A DNA stretch of 64,000 bases from Gammaproteobacteria bacterium (lineage in GTDB: Bacteria > Pseudomonadota > Gammaproteobacteria > Arenicellales > JAJDZL01), in the NCBI GenBank assembly GCA_022823625.1, contig JAJEHQ010000029.1, positions 1-64,000 of the forward strand, written 5' to 3'. A program made the translations under genes and the position numbers. Positions within the stretch are counted from its first letter, which is position 1; each line of letters begins with the position of its first letter. A model generated the notes under the pieces. It saw nothing but the letters and a program-made list of their open reading frames with translations. It searched no databases and was not told the origin of the DNA. Positions 37,122 through 46,013 of the stretch are shown in pieces.

Positions 37122-38497
37122 TCCAGGGACGCATACAAAATTTCCTGGTGATTGGATTCGTCGCCCTTTTCTTCGTTTATCTATTCGGCCCATTGATCGT
37201 GATGGGCCTGACCGCTTTCAACACGTCCGGATTTCCCAGAGTATCGCCGTGGGAGTGCTTTACGGTGGAGTGGTTTGACGTTCTGATGGAAGACACCCGC
37301 TTGGTAACCGGGGTCAGAAATAGTCTATTGATCGGCATCGGCGTTGTAATTTTGGCGGTTCCCATTGGTCTGGCCGGCGCCTTGATGCTGATGCAAATTG
37401 GACCAAGACTTCGCCCCTGGCTGTACACAGTCACCATTGCACCCATCTTGGTTCCTGGGGTGGTATTGGGTATATCGACTCTGCTTTTTTGGGACCGAAT
37501 AGGGCTGATGTTTGGTGCTGGGGAAGATACGATCTTCTATGATGGCATTTTTCTGACGATTGTAGGACAGGCGACTTTCATCTCGGCTTACGCGATGCTG
37601 ATTTTTATTGCGCGTCTACAGAGATTTGATCCCGCGTTGGAAGAGGCGGCACTGGACCTTGGTGCCTCGCACACACAGACGTTCCGCAAAATCCTACTGC
37701 CGTTCTTGCGACCAGCCATCGGTTCTGCTGCGGTACTCGCATTTCTGGCTTCATTCGAGAACTACAACACGACGATATTTACGATCGTATCAAGTAGTAC
37801 CCTGACCACAGTGTTGGCTAGCAAGGTTCGCTACGGAATTGACCCTTCGATCAGTGCGTTGGCAGTATCGATTGTCTTCTTGACGTTGGTTGGGGCGGTT
37901 CTTTATGAAATCTCCAAACGACGGGAAACGCGACGGGCCAGGGCTCAGATGGCGGTGGCGCGGGGAGAAGCAACAGAAGTAAAAAAGCAGCGGCCTTTTT
38001 TGACAGAACCGGCATTCATCTTGTTCGTACTGATTGTAGTCGCTGGCCTGGGCACCGTTTACTTTTCTGGCACGGTCGGTGTTGAAGAATGCAAAATTAT
38101 TGTGAAGGAACAGCGTCAGGCTGAAATTAAACGAAAAGTCGAAAGACGTCAGCAACAGCAGATGTTTCAATCAGCAGTTGACGCACAAAGTGAATCTTCG
38201 AGTGATCAAGAGGAAACTCAAGAAGATTCAAAAGTGACTGCCAAAGGTACGGAAGGTTATCAAAGTGTATTCTCTCCCGGTAATTTGCAGGGTGAGGTAG
38301 AAACCGAGGCTGAAGAAGAGGAGCCCGTGAAAGGTACAGAGGGCTACCTGAACGTATTCTCGCCAGGAAATTTGGTCAACCCTTCCAGTGATGAACCCGA
38401 CGAGGAAAAGCCGGTTAAAGGCACAGAGGGTTACCAAAACGTTTTTGCTCCAGAAAATCTGACTGATCAAGTACCAGCGGAAAATTCTGGCAATTGA
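37118..38497 (+). CDS. PotC-like ABC permease with a seventh membrane segment and a repeat-bearing tail
   Basis: Residues 1-265 are a normal PotC-type permease with six membrane segments and the EAA loop EEAALDLGASHTQTFRKILLPFLRPA. The protein continues to 459 residues, far beyond the usual 260-280. A basic linker, an extra hydrophobic segment (about 299-318), a charged coiled-coil-like stretch (330-350), and then three near-identical 15-residue repeats starting KGTEGY at 376, 405 and 434 follow. With a cytoplasmic end after segment six, the extra segment would place the repeats in the periplasm. The role of the tail is unknown. Confidence 0.88.
   Translation: MIQGRIQNFLVIGFVALFFVYLFGPLIVMGLTAFNTSGFPRVSPWECFTVEWFDVLMEDTRLVTGVRNSLLIGIGVVILAVPIGLAGALMLMQIGPRLRPWLYTVTIAPILVPGVVLGISTLLFWDRIGLMFGAGEDTIFYDGIFLTIVGQATFISAYAMLIFIARLQRFDPALEEAALDLGASHTQTFRKILLPFLRPAIGSAAVLAFLASFENYNTTIFTIVSSSTLTTVLASKVRYGIDPSISALAVSIVFLTLVGAVLYEISKRRETRRARAQMAVARGEATEVKKQRPFLTEPAFILFVLIVVAGLGTVYFSGTVGVEECKIIVKEQRQAEIKRKVERRQQQQMFQSAVDAQSESSSDQEETQEDSKVTAKGTEGYQSVFSPGNLQGEVETEAEEEEPVKGTEGYLNVFSPGNLVNPSSDEPDEEKPVKGTEGYQNVFAPENLTDQVPAENSGN
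38243..38461 (+). repeat. Three in-frame 87-base protein repeats (KGTEGYxxVFxPxNL)
   Basis: The permease tail contains the 15-residue unit three times with an exact 29-residue period, separated by acidic linkers. The protein units differ at only a few positions, while the DNA copies differ at third positions. This suggests selection on the peptide, not recent duplication. Confidence 0.9.
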
Positions 38498-38528
38498 TTC
38501 TATTTTTTAAATTGAGGTTGCATATCCA

Positions 38529-39578
38529 ATGTTGACTACCTGTATCGGTGCATTTCCCAAGCCCGACTTTCTAGAACTTCCTGACTGGTTCAACATTCCT
38601 GATGGGCCCGATTCTGCAGAACCGACCAAGAGTTGGGAAGCGGCACTCGCGGCCTTGGGAGATTCAGCAGAAGATACGATAAGAGAAGCCTCAAAACAGG
38701 TGATGGCTGATCAGGTAGAGGCGGGTATTGATATCCCAACCGATGGAGAGGTGAAGCGGGAAAACTACATCCACTACCACTGCCGACACCTGGAAGGCAT
38801 TGACTTTTCTCACCTGACTGTACGCGAGTTGCGTGGTGGTGCGTATTCTGCAGAACTTCCGACGATTAACAGACCAATCAAGGTCCGCGACACTGGCTTT
38901 CTGGCTGAAGACTGGAAGCTCGCTCAGTCATACACGAATCGTCCAGTCAAAATTACCATGCCTGGACCGATGACGGTAACCGACACCAATGCTAATGAGT
39001 ACTATGCTTCAGATAAGGAACTCGGAGCTGATATTGCTGACGCACTCAACAAGGAAGTACTGGCTTTGGCTGACGCAGGTTGCATCCATATTCAAGTTGA
39101 TGAACCAGTATTCGCCAGAAAACCTGAAAACGCACTGGATTTTGGGGTTGAAAACCTTGAACGGGTTTTTCATGGGGCGCCTGATCACGTCGTAAGGACG
39201 ATGCATATGTGCTGCGGTTACCCAGACAGGTTAGATCGGCTGGACTATCCCAAAGCTGATCCACACGCTTACTTCCAAATCATTGAAGCAGTCGATCAAA
39301 GTTCGGTTCAGGTTGTATCGATCGAAGATGCCCACAGGCACAATGATTTAAGTCTCTTAGACCGAATTCAAAACACAACAGTAATTTTGGGAGTTGTTGC
39401 GATTTCACTCAGCAGAGTCGAATCGGTTGAAGAAATTGTTGATCGGCTAAAGACCGCGCTGGATCATATTGACAGCGACCGTCTGATTGCGGCTCCTGAT
39501 TGTGGGCTAGGCCTACTTGGTCGTGAACTGACTCGGGCAAAGTTAAAGAACATGTGTAAAGCTGCGCACCAGATTTAA
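38529..39578 (+). CDS. Core MetE-like cobalamin-independent methyltransferase
   Basis: The 349-residue protein covers only the catalytic domain of cobalamin-independent methionine synthase. It starts TTCIGAFPKP, has DIPTDGEVKRENYI, PGPMTV, HIQVDEP, the zinc-binding MHMCCGYP and a C-terminal APDCGLG cysteine. Classic MetE is twice as long with an N-terminal folate domain. Core forms may take methyl groups from other donors. It is 31 bases after the permease gene, so its methyl donor or acceptor may be a compound taken up by that transporter. Confidence 0.83.
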   Translation: MLTTCIGAFPKPDFLELPDWFNIPDGPDSAEPTKSWEAALAALGDSAEDTIREASKQVMADQVEAGIDIPTDGEVKRENYIHYHCRHLEGIDFSHLTVRELRGGAYSAELPTINRPIKVRDTGFLAEDWKLAQSYTNRPVKITMPGPMTVTDTNANEYYASDKELGADIADALNKEVLALADAGCIHIQVDEPVFARKPENALDFGVENLERVFHGAPDHVVRTMHMCCGYPDRLDRLDYPKADPHAYFQIIEAVDQSSVQVVSIEDAHRHNDLSLLDRIQNTTVILGVVAISLSRVESVEEIVDRLKTALDHIDSDRLIAAPDCGLGLLGRELTRAKLKNMCKAAHQI

Positions 39579-40205
39579 TCAACAGGGAAACCTCTAGCTA
39601 GTGAAAATGATCACATGCAAGAGGTGTGCCGAGTGTTGCTGATTTCTGATCCTATTTCTGAACAGATATGTGTGCAGTGTCATGCTGTGCAACTGTCACA
39701 GCGTTCAGCCGAAGCGAAACGGATAATTGCTCTAGACTTATAGGGTAGGCGGGTGGCGAACTGTTTTTTTTCTTACTGACGAATCAATATAGATATTGCT
39801 AGTAAACCTCACTATCCGCGGCTGGCTGATCACCTCGCCCGCATGGAAAAATAATCTAATTTGAATCTGTTTCATAGTCTGCCTATCACCGTTTTTTTCG
39901 TTGTCTAACACGCCCGAAGACGGCAAAATGTGAAGCTCGTCGGAGCGTCGATTTGTTGCATTGGTACAAGCGAAGTTGACGGAATGAATCCTCAGTTTTC
40001 ATAGGATAATCCTTTGTCATTTTTCATTGTTTGCATCAGTATTTTTCAAGTCAAAGCTTGAACAAAGAGGCAAAATGCATAGATTATCATACTGGTAAGA
40101 TTACAGGCTGTTAGCCTGGGAAAATAGATAACGCTGGCTGCATTTCAGACAGTATTTTGCTGGTGCGGAACTCAGCTGCAGAAAGCCGATAGGAGGAGAA
40201 ACGAC
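39579..40205. other. Long intergenic stretch before the AAA+ ATPase
   Basis: About 630 bases without a credible gene. It holds several T-runs (for example near 39765-39772), a small hairpin CAGGCT/AGCCTG at 40104-40118, and a GGAGGAG ribosome-binding site just before 40206. No transposon ends or attachment site were recognised. Confidence 0.5.
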
Positions 40206-41642
40206 ATGCCGACAGTCAGAGACAATCCACTGCAGATTCCGGCTGGGCAAGAGGGCCTTGCGAGGTTTATTCAAACAAAAGATCGCAATGCGCCACCTTA
40301 TTTTGCGGGACGCAAGCGGCTTCTGTCGGACATTGAGGATGCCTGCATGAATGTTTGGCACTGTCATGAAAACAGGCTGACGCAGGACAAGGGTTTGACC
40401 CGGATGGTTTACGGTGCGCCCGGTGCGGGCAAGTCATCTATTCTGGAGTATCTGCGGTACACCTGGGAGCAGGGCGCATACATGACATTGGATGCGGCCG
40501 GCCGCGAGCGGCCGGGACCGACTCCGTCGCTGATGTACTTCGGCAGCGCCGAAGCCTATCTGCTCGAAGAGTTCTTTGAAAAACTGGTGGATGTAGTAAC
40601 GCAGGGCCAGACAAAGGACGTGTTTGCCCAAATCAGCGAGACCCTGCGCGTCAGCGGCGGCGGGGATGCGTTGTTGGTTAAAGGCGGCATTGAGCATGAG
40701 ACGACAAAACGTCATGATGCTGTCAGAGCCACTTTGGCGGCGGTGGCGAAGGCGCTGCCACCCAGTAAGTGGAAGCGACCTGTGGTGGTCGCCATTGATG
40801 AAGCGCAGAATATGCCTGGCGATGAGAACTCGCCAGTGGGTTTGCTGCTTCAGGCGTTTCACGAAAGCCATGCCAATCTACCGGTGATTGTGCTGCTGGC
40901 GGGGCTGTCGGACACGAAGATGCGGGTCAGGAAACTGGGGCTGTCCCGACTTTCAGATGGAAACGCCAATTCACTGAACGGTTTGGATACGGCTGAGGTG
41001 GCGGAACTGAAGGCGGGGTTCTGCGCCCATTTTGAGATTGATCTGGGGAGATATTCCGATGACTTCGATGCGCTGCTGCAGCGGACAGACGGATGGGCGG
41101 CGCATCTGCAGAACTGTCTGCGGGCATTCAGCAAGGTGTATCTGGAAGCGCAATGCAGGATTGAGGCGGTGGACTTTACGAGGGTCGAACAGCTGAGCCA
41201 GGGATCGCGCATGCGTTACTATCACGCCCGTAGAAGCAATGCGATGAAAGACTCTGCGGGACTGCTGGGAATGTTGATGGCACAGATGACAGGAAGTGAG
41301 AAGCGGGAGCATATTCTGGACATGATTCAACGGATTGCAGATGACAATGCCAGCAGCCGGAGCCGAATTTTGCGATTGCCGCGCGGCATGACTGAAGATG
41401 ATTACTATAACGACCTGATTCACAGCGGTGCGCTACAGGAGCGCGATGACGAAAAGGTGGTGTGTCCAATCCCGAGCTTCCGCCAGTTTCTGATTGAGTT
41501 GTCCAGGCCCGTCACTGGTGCCGATTCAGCGGATGACGCCGGACATTCATTGCGCGAGGCGCCGCAACAGCTTCACTACGGCTTCACTTGGGATGCGCTG
41601 CAGCGCATTGAAGCGGCACATGAGATTCAGCCAGCGCCTTGA
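40206..41642 (+). CDS. Orphan AAA+ ATPase (TniB/ORC-like P-loop protein)
   Basis: The 478-residue protein has Walker A YGAPGAGKSS near residue 76, Walker B VVVAIDEAQN near 200, and a sensor-like AGLSDTKMRV segment. The arginine-rich C-terminal half is winged-helix-like and includes SRSRILRLPRGM. The DEAQ-type Walker B resembles TniB, TnsC and Cdc6/ORC-like switch ATPases. It stands alone, has higher GC and different codon use from its neighbours, and no transposase or integrase is adjacent. Function unknown; transfer is likely. Confidence 0.75.
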   Translation: MPTVRDNPLQIPAGQEGLARFIQTKDRNAPPYFAGRKRLLSDIEDACMNVWHCHENRLTQDKGLTRMVYGAPGAGKSSILEYLRYTWEQGAYMTLDAAGRERPGPTPSLMYFGSAEAYLLEEFFEKLVDVVTQGQTKDVFAQISETLRVSGGGDALLVKGGIEHETTKRHDAVRATLAAVAKALPPSKWKRPVVVAIDEAQNMPGDENSPVGLLLQAFHESHANLPVIVLLAGLSDTKMRVRKLGLSRLSDGNANSLNGLDTAEVAELKAGFCAHFEIDLGRYSDDFDALLQRTDGWAAHLQNCLRAFSKVYLEAQCRIEAVDFTRVEQLSQGSRMRYYHARRSNAMKDSAGLLGMLMAQMTGSEKREHILDMIQRIADDNASSRSRILRLPRGMTEDDYYNDLIHSGALQERDDEKVVCPIPSFRQFLIELSRPVTGADSADDAGHSLREAPQQLHYGFTWDALQRIEAAHEIQPAP

Positions 41643-41773
41643 ATGCAAATGGTGCAAAAACCCGTTATGGAGAAAATTCAATTGATTGATGCCGGTGCGA
41701 GTAGCATCATCATTTGGGAAGCCAATTCTCTCTAGTCCGAATCAATGCGCCGACAGAGGTGTTTGAAAACCGT

Positions 41774-41819
41774 CTGTGCCGGTGCGTGACGCATCGCCCA
41801 CAGATATTTGTTTTTTTTT
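41774..41819 (+). terminator. Intrinsic terminator after the AAA+ ATPase gene
   Basis: An interrupted stem CTGTG..GGTGCG / CGCATCG..CACAG (41774-41803) is followed within eight bases by a run of nine T residues. It lies about 130 bases after the ATPase stop and before the mmsA promoter region, inside a 366-base gap (41643-42008) that otherwise holds no gene. Confidence 0.65.
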
Positions 41820-42008
41820 CGGCCGCTTGATATTTCCCTAAATTTTAGGCAACAAAGAGTTGTCTATATTGTGACAATGATTTCGCAGATTACTGCTGAA
41901 TTCGGTAGCTGCCAATAATTGATGATGGCGTACAACAGCATACGCCCTCCTTTGTTATACTTTTACTATTGAGGTTTATCCCGGGCCATTACGGAGGCCA
42001 AAATACTC

Positions 42009-43529
42009 ATGGATATGCAAGTACAAAAAACTCTTTATCACTTTGTCAATGGCCAGAAGGTTGAAGGCACCAGCGGCCGCACAGGAGATGTGTTTAACCC
42101 AGCTATTGGTCAGGTGGTCAAACAGGTACCTTTGGCCAGTTCGGCAGAAGTCAGTGCCGCAATTGAGGTCGCTGCTGACGCATTGCCAGCCTGGTCAGCG
42201 ACTCCACCAGCAAGTCGGGCGCAAGTCATGTTCGCGTTCCGAGAAATCGTCAAGAATAACATAGAAGAACTGGCAGCAGGTCTGTCTGCAGAACATGGCA
42301 AGACACTGGAAGATGCCAAGGGATCGATCGGCCGCGGACTTGAGGTTGTTGAGTTTGCCTGCGGTATTCCGCAGTTGCTCAAGGGAGAGATGTCTGAACG
42401 GGTTGCGAAAGGTGTCGAGAGCTATTCCATCCGGCAGCCAGTTGGTGTGTGTGCTGGAATTACACCATTCAATTTCCCGGCTATGGTGCCAATGTGGATG
42501 TTTCCCGTTGCAATCGCCTGCGGAAACACCTTCGTACTCAAGCCATCTGAAAAAGATCCAACATGCCCGTTGATGCTCGCACAAATGATGCAGGAAGCGG
42601 GACTACCGGACGGCGTTCTGAATGTAGTCAATGGTGACAAGGAAGCAGTTGATACACTGCTCTCCCATCCTAGAGTCGACGCCATCAGTTTTGTTGGTTC
42701 AACTGCGGTCGGTGAGTACATCTATCAGACCGGGTGCAAGCACGGAAAGCGCGTGCAAGCTCTTTGTGGCGCGAAAAACCACATGGTGGTTATGTCGGAT
42801 GCAGATATGGATCAAGTCGTTGATGCCGCCATCGGAGCAGGTTACGGTTCTGCTGGAGAACGCTGTATGGCGATATCAGTCATCGTTGCGGTTGGTGACG
42901 ACACCGCTGATGAACTGGTCGAACGGTTGAAACCACGTGTTAAAGATCTGGTAGTTGGACCGTATACCGATGCTGGAGCGGAGATGGGTCCTCTCGTCAC
43001 TCCTGATCACTGTGCAAAGGTTAGGTCTTATGTTGACCTTGGTGTGTCAGAAGGAGCGGATCTTGTTGTGGATGGACGAGATTTTTCGCTTGAGGGCTAT
43101 GAAGACGGTGCTTTTCTTGGTGGATGCCTGTTCGACAACGTGAAACCCGACATGAAAATCTACACCGATGAGATATTTGGACCGGTGTTGAGTGTTGTAA
43201 GAGCCGACAGTTATGATGAAGCCGTTCGCCTGGTTAGCGATCATGAATATGGCAATGGCGCAGCTATTTTTACACGGGATGGCGGTCGCGCACAGAACTT
43301 TATTTCGAATGTTCGAATCGGAATGGTGGGTGTCAATGTACCTATTCCAGTGCCGGTCGCTTACCATAGTTTCGGCGGCTGGAAGCGTTCACTTTTTGGT
43401 GATCACTATATGCACGGACCTGAAGGGGTTCGTTTCTATACGCGAATGAAAACTATTACAGCGAGGTGGCCGGAAGCAATTGAATCAGGCGCCAAGTTTC
43501 ATTTCAAACGCGGTAGCGAAGACAATTAA
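42009..43529 (+). CDS. mmsA: Methylmalonate/malonate-semialdehyde dehydrogenase (CoA-acylating)
   Basis: This 506-residue aldehyde dehydrogenase has the MmsA signature: GVCAGITPFNFPAMVPMWMFPVAIACGN, FVGSTAVGEYIY, the catalytic cysteine in GSAGERCMAIS, and the C-terminal SFGGWKRSLFGDHYMHGPEGVRFYTRMKT. It converts methylmalonate semialdehyde or malonate semialdehyde with CoA to propionyl- or acetyl-CoA. With the omega-transaminase at 32.4 kb it would complete beta-alanine breakdown. An ACGGAGG site precedes the ATG. Confidence 0.94.
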   Translation: MDMQVQKTLYHFVNGQKVEGTSGRTGDVFNPAIGQVVKQVPLASSAEVSAAIEVAADALPAWSATPPASRAQVMFAFREIVKNNIEELAAGLSAEHGKTLEDAKGSIGRGLEVVEFACGIPQLLKGEMSERVAKGVESYSIRQPVGVCAGITPFNFPAMVPMWMFPVAIACGNTFVLKPSEKDPTCPLMLAQMMQEAGLPDGVLNVVNGDKEAVDTLLSHPRVDAISFVGSTAVGEYIYQTGCKHGKRVQALCGAKNHMVVMSDADMDQVVDAAIGAGYGSAGERCMAISVIVAVGDDTADELVERLKPRVKDLVVGPYTDAGAEMGPLVTPDHCAKVRSYVDLGVSEGADLVVDGRDFSLEGYEDGAFLGGCLFDNVKPDMKIYTDEIFGPVLSVVRADSYDEAVRLVSDHEYGNGAAIFTRDGGRAQNFISNVRIGMVGVNVPIPVPVAYHSFGGWKRSLFGDHYMHGPEGVRFYTRMKTITARWPEAIESGAKFHFKRGSEDN

Positions 43530-43550
43530 ATTCAACTCGTTGAATACTTG

Positions 43551-43585
43551 ATGCCAGACTGTTGTCAGGACAGTCTGGCATTTTC
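43551..43585. terminator. Bidirectional terminator between mmsA and panC
   Basis: An 11-base perfect inverted repeat (ATGCCAGACTG / CAGTCTGGCAT) with a nine-base loop is followed by TTTTC on the plus strand. It sits between the convergent mmsA and panC genes and can serve both. Confidence 0.85.
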
Positions 43586-43602
43586 AATAGATTCGGGACA
43601 TC

Positions 43603-44466
43603 TTACAGTCTGGAATCAAGTTGCAGGTTGTCAATCAATCTGACCTCTCCAACTCTGGCAGCGATTAATGCGATTGCGTGGCTAATTGTTCCGACTGGCG
43701 AATTCGCCTGCCAGTTCACTGGATTGCGAACATCGGCGTAATCAACCTGAAGCGGGACTGGCAGGTTGTCTCGCATCGCCATCCTTAATTGATCGCATTC
43801 TCGACAGCCGCTATCCCATAAAGCTTTCGCTGAATATAGTGCCTTTGAGATGTTTGTGGCGAGTGCTAACTCTGATTTGGACAGCAAAGCGTTTCTTGAC
43901 GACAGCGCTAACCCGTGTTCATCCCGTACGGTTTTACAGGTTCGAATTTCCGGATAACCGAGATTTTTGGCAAGGTCTCTGACAACCAGTGTCTGCTGAT
44001 AATCCTTGAGCCCGAAATACGCTCGACAGTCTCCGGTAAATTTGAACAGTCGTTCAACTACCGTACAGACTCCTTCCAGATGTCCGGGTCTGAATTCGCC
44101 TTCGAGTCCAGTTGCAAATCGGCCCGGGTCAAGAAGCGTAACCTCTTCGATTGATTCCGCTTCCGGGAACATGTCTCTATTCGTGCCACCGAAGACCATG
44201 TCGCAACCAATCTCATCCAACAGACGGTAATCCAAATCAATGGCGCGGGGATAGTTGGAGTAATCGTCGGCTTCGTTAAATTGCAGAGGATTAACAAAAA
44301 TGCTGGCGCAGGTGACATCGTTTTCATCGATGGCGCACCTGACCAAGGAAAGGTGACCCTCATGCAACGCACCCATGGTCGGAACAAATCCTATGGTTTT
44401 ATTAAGTTCGCGTTGTTCACGACACCACTGGGTCGCAGAAGCCGGATCTTGCAGAACGGTCAGCAC
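43603..44466 (-). CDS. panC: Pantothenate synthetase
   Basis: The 287-residue enzyme has the ATP-site motif FVPTMGALHEGHLSLV, SIFVNPLQFNEADDYSNYPR, FRPGHLEGVCTVV, YFGLKDYQQ and the TVRDEHGLALSSRN loop. It condenses pantoate with beta-alanine. No panB or panD is adjacent. Length is normal. Confidence 0.96.
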   Translation of the reverse strand: MLTVLQDPASATQWCREQRELNKTIGFVPTMGALHEGHLSLVRCAIDENDVTCASIFVNPLQFNEADDYSNYPRAIDLDYRLLDEIGCDMVFGGTNRDMFPEAESIEEVTLLDPGRFATGLEGEFRPGHLEGVCTVVERLFKFTGDCRAYFGLKDYQQTLVVRDLAKNLGYPEIRTCKTVRDEHGLALSSRNALLSKSELALATNISKALYSAKALWDSGCRECDQLRMAMRDNLPVPLQVDYADVRNPVNWQANSPVGTISHAIALIAARVGEVRLIDNLQLDSRL

Positions 44467-44494
44467 TGGGGTCTTCCCGGCCGTAAAGCCAGGG

Positions 44495-45490
44495 TCAGTT
44501 CATCGTCAGTAGAATTTTTCCGATGTGAGAACCTGATTCAATTCGTTTATGAGCCGCGCGCACCTCGTCCATGGGAAATACCGAATCAATTATGGGTTTG
44601 ATTTTGCCTTCATCGAGCAGTGGCCATGCGCGCGTGCGGAGCTCATCGGCTATTTCCGCTTTCTGTTCGACGGTCCTCGGTCGAAGCGTTGATCCGGTTA
44701 TCGTCAGTCTCTTTGTCATTATTGGCAAGACATTAATTTGCGCTCTGAATCCGCCTTGGGTGGCAATGATCACCATCCGGCCTTCATCGGCGAGACACTT
44801 GATATTTTTCGCAACGTACTCTCCGGAGATGATGTCCAAGATGAGATTGACACCTTTACCGTTGGTTCGTGTCTTTATTTCATCTACAAATTCAGTCGTT
44901 CTGTAGTTGATTGCCAGGGTTGCACCGAATTCAATGCAGGCAGCGCACTTCTCATCGGAACCTGCAGTTGCAAAAACTTCTGCACCAAACGCTTTGGCCA
45001 GCTGGATCGCGGTTGATCCAATGCCACTGGTTCCTCCATGAATCAGGCACCTCTCTCCTGCTTTTAGCTTTCCTCGCATAAAAAGATTAGTCCACACAGT
45101 AAAGAATGTTTCAGGCAGCGCACCCGCGTCAACGAGTGACATACCAGTTGGTACTGGTAAACAGGAAGTTGCCGGTGCCACACAGTATTCTGCATAACCA
45201 CCTCCAGCAAGCAGCGCACAGACTTCATCGCCTACAGAAAGGTTACTGACATCAGATCCAATTTTGGCAACGGTACCCGAAACCTCAAGCCCCAGGATAT
45301 CAGACGCCCCAGGCGGTGGTGGATAGTTTCCATTTCGTTGCATCACATCGGCGCGATTCAGGCCAGCTGCCGCCACCTTGATCAACACTTCGTGGTCTTT
45401 TAGATCCGGAATTTGACGGGTGCCTATTTCAAGCACTTCGGCGCCGCCGGGCTCTGTGACTTCGACGACTCGCATTGGCTTGTTATTCAT
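44495..45490 (-). CDS. PIG3-type NAD(P)H:quinone oxidoreductase
   Basis: The 331-residue zinc-free MDR enzyme has the GLNRADVMQRNGNYPPPPG substrate segment and the HGGTSGIGSTAIQLAKAFGA nucleotide motif found in TP53I3/PIG3-like quinone reductases. It overlaps the gamma carbonic anhydrase gene by eight bases, so the two are translationally linked. It is distinct from the qor gene near 1.1 kb. Confidence 0.88.
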   Translation of the reverse strand: MNNKPMRVVEVTEPGGAEVLEIGTRQIPDLKDHEVLIKVAAAGLNRADVMQRNGNYPPPPGASDILGLEVSGTVAKIGSDVSNLSVGDEVCALLAGGGYAEYCVAPATSCLPVPTGMSLVDAGALPETFFTVWTNLFMRGKLKAGERCLIHGGTSGIGSTAIQLAKAFGAEVFATAGSDEKCAACIEFGATLAINYRTTEFVDEIKTRTNGKGVNLILDIISGEYVAKNIKCLADEGRMVIIATQGGFRAQINVLPIMTKRLTITGSTLRPRTVEQKAEIADELRTRAWPLLDEGKIKPIIDSVFPMDEVRAAHKRIESGSHIGKILLTMN

Positions 45491-46013
45491 AGGAAACGGC
45501 CTTCAAATTTGACTTGTATCTCGCAATTTTGTCGATGTAGGAACGGTTGAATTGCCTAAGCATATCCACCTCTTTCTGATTCAACTGCCTGATTACGCGC
45601 CCCGGTGCTCCGACAACGAGACTGTTGTCTGGAATGACTTTACCGTCGGCGATCAGTGCACTGGCACCGATCAGGCAGTTTTTGCCAATTCTGGCATTGT
45701 TTAGCACGACAGCATTAATTCCGATCAATGCTCCATCACCAATTGTGCAGCCGTGAAGCATTGCCTGGTGACCCACCGTTACATTTGAGCCGATGTCCAA
45801 CGGACATCCCGGGTCAGTGTGCATTACACAGCAGTCCTGAATATTGGTGCCGTCTCCAACCGTGATGCGTTCGTTATCACCTCGCAGTACTGCACCAAAC
45901 CAAATGCCGACATTACTGCCGAGTACAACATCTCCGATTACAGATGCTCCCGGCGCGATATAGACGTTTTCACCGCACTGCGGTGTACCGTTATCGAGGG
46001 AATATATGATCAT
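45483..46013 (-). CDS. Gamma carbonic anhydrase-like hexapeptide-repeat protein
   Basis: The 176-residue protein is a left-handed beta-helix with hexapeptide repeats. Three candidate metal histidines occur in CCVMHTDPGC and NVTVGHQAMLHGCT, as in YrdA/PaaY-type gamma carbonic anhydrases. Catalytic activity in this branch varies. It overlaps sohB by 23 bases and the quinone reductase by eight, making a compact three-gene unit. Confidence 0.88.
   Translation of the reverse strand: MIIYSLDNGTPQCGENVYIAPGASVIGDVVLGSNVGIWFGAVLRGDNERITVGDGTNIQDCCVMHTDPGCPLDIGSNVTVGHQAMLHGCTIGDGALIGINAVVLNNARIGKNCLIGASALIADGKVIPDNSLVVGAPGRVIRQLNQKEVDMLRQFNRSYIDKIARYKSNLKAVSYE

Noticed and set aside
38243..38461. The 87-base repeats as a DNA minisatellite or mobile repeat
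   Set aside because: Copies are in frame, conserved at protein level and diverged at silent positions, so a protein repeat explains them better.
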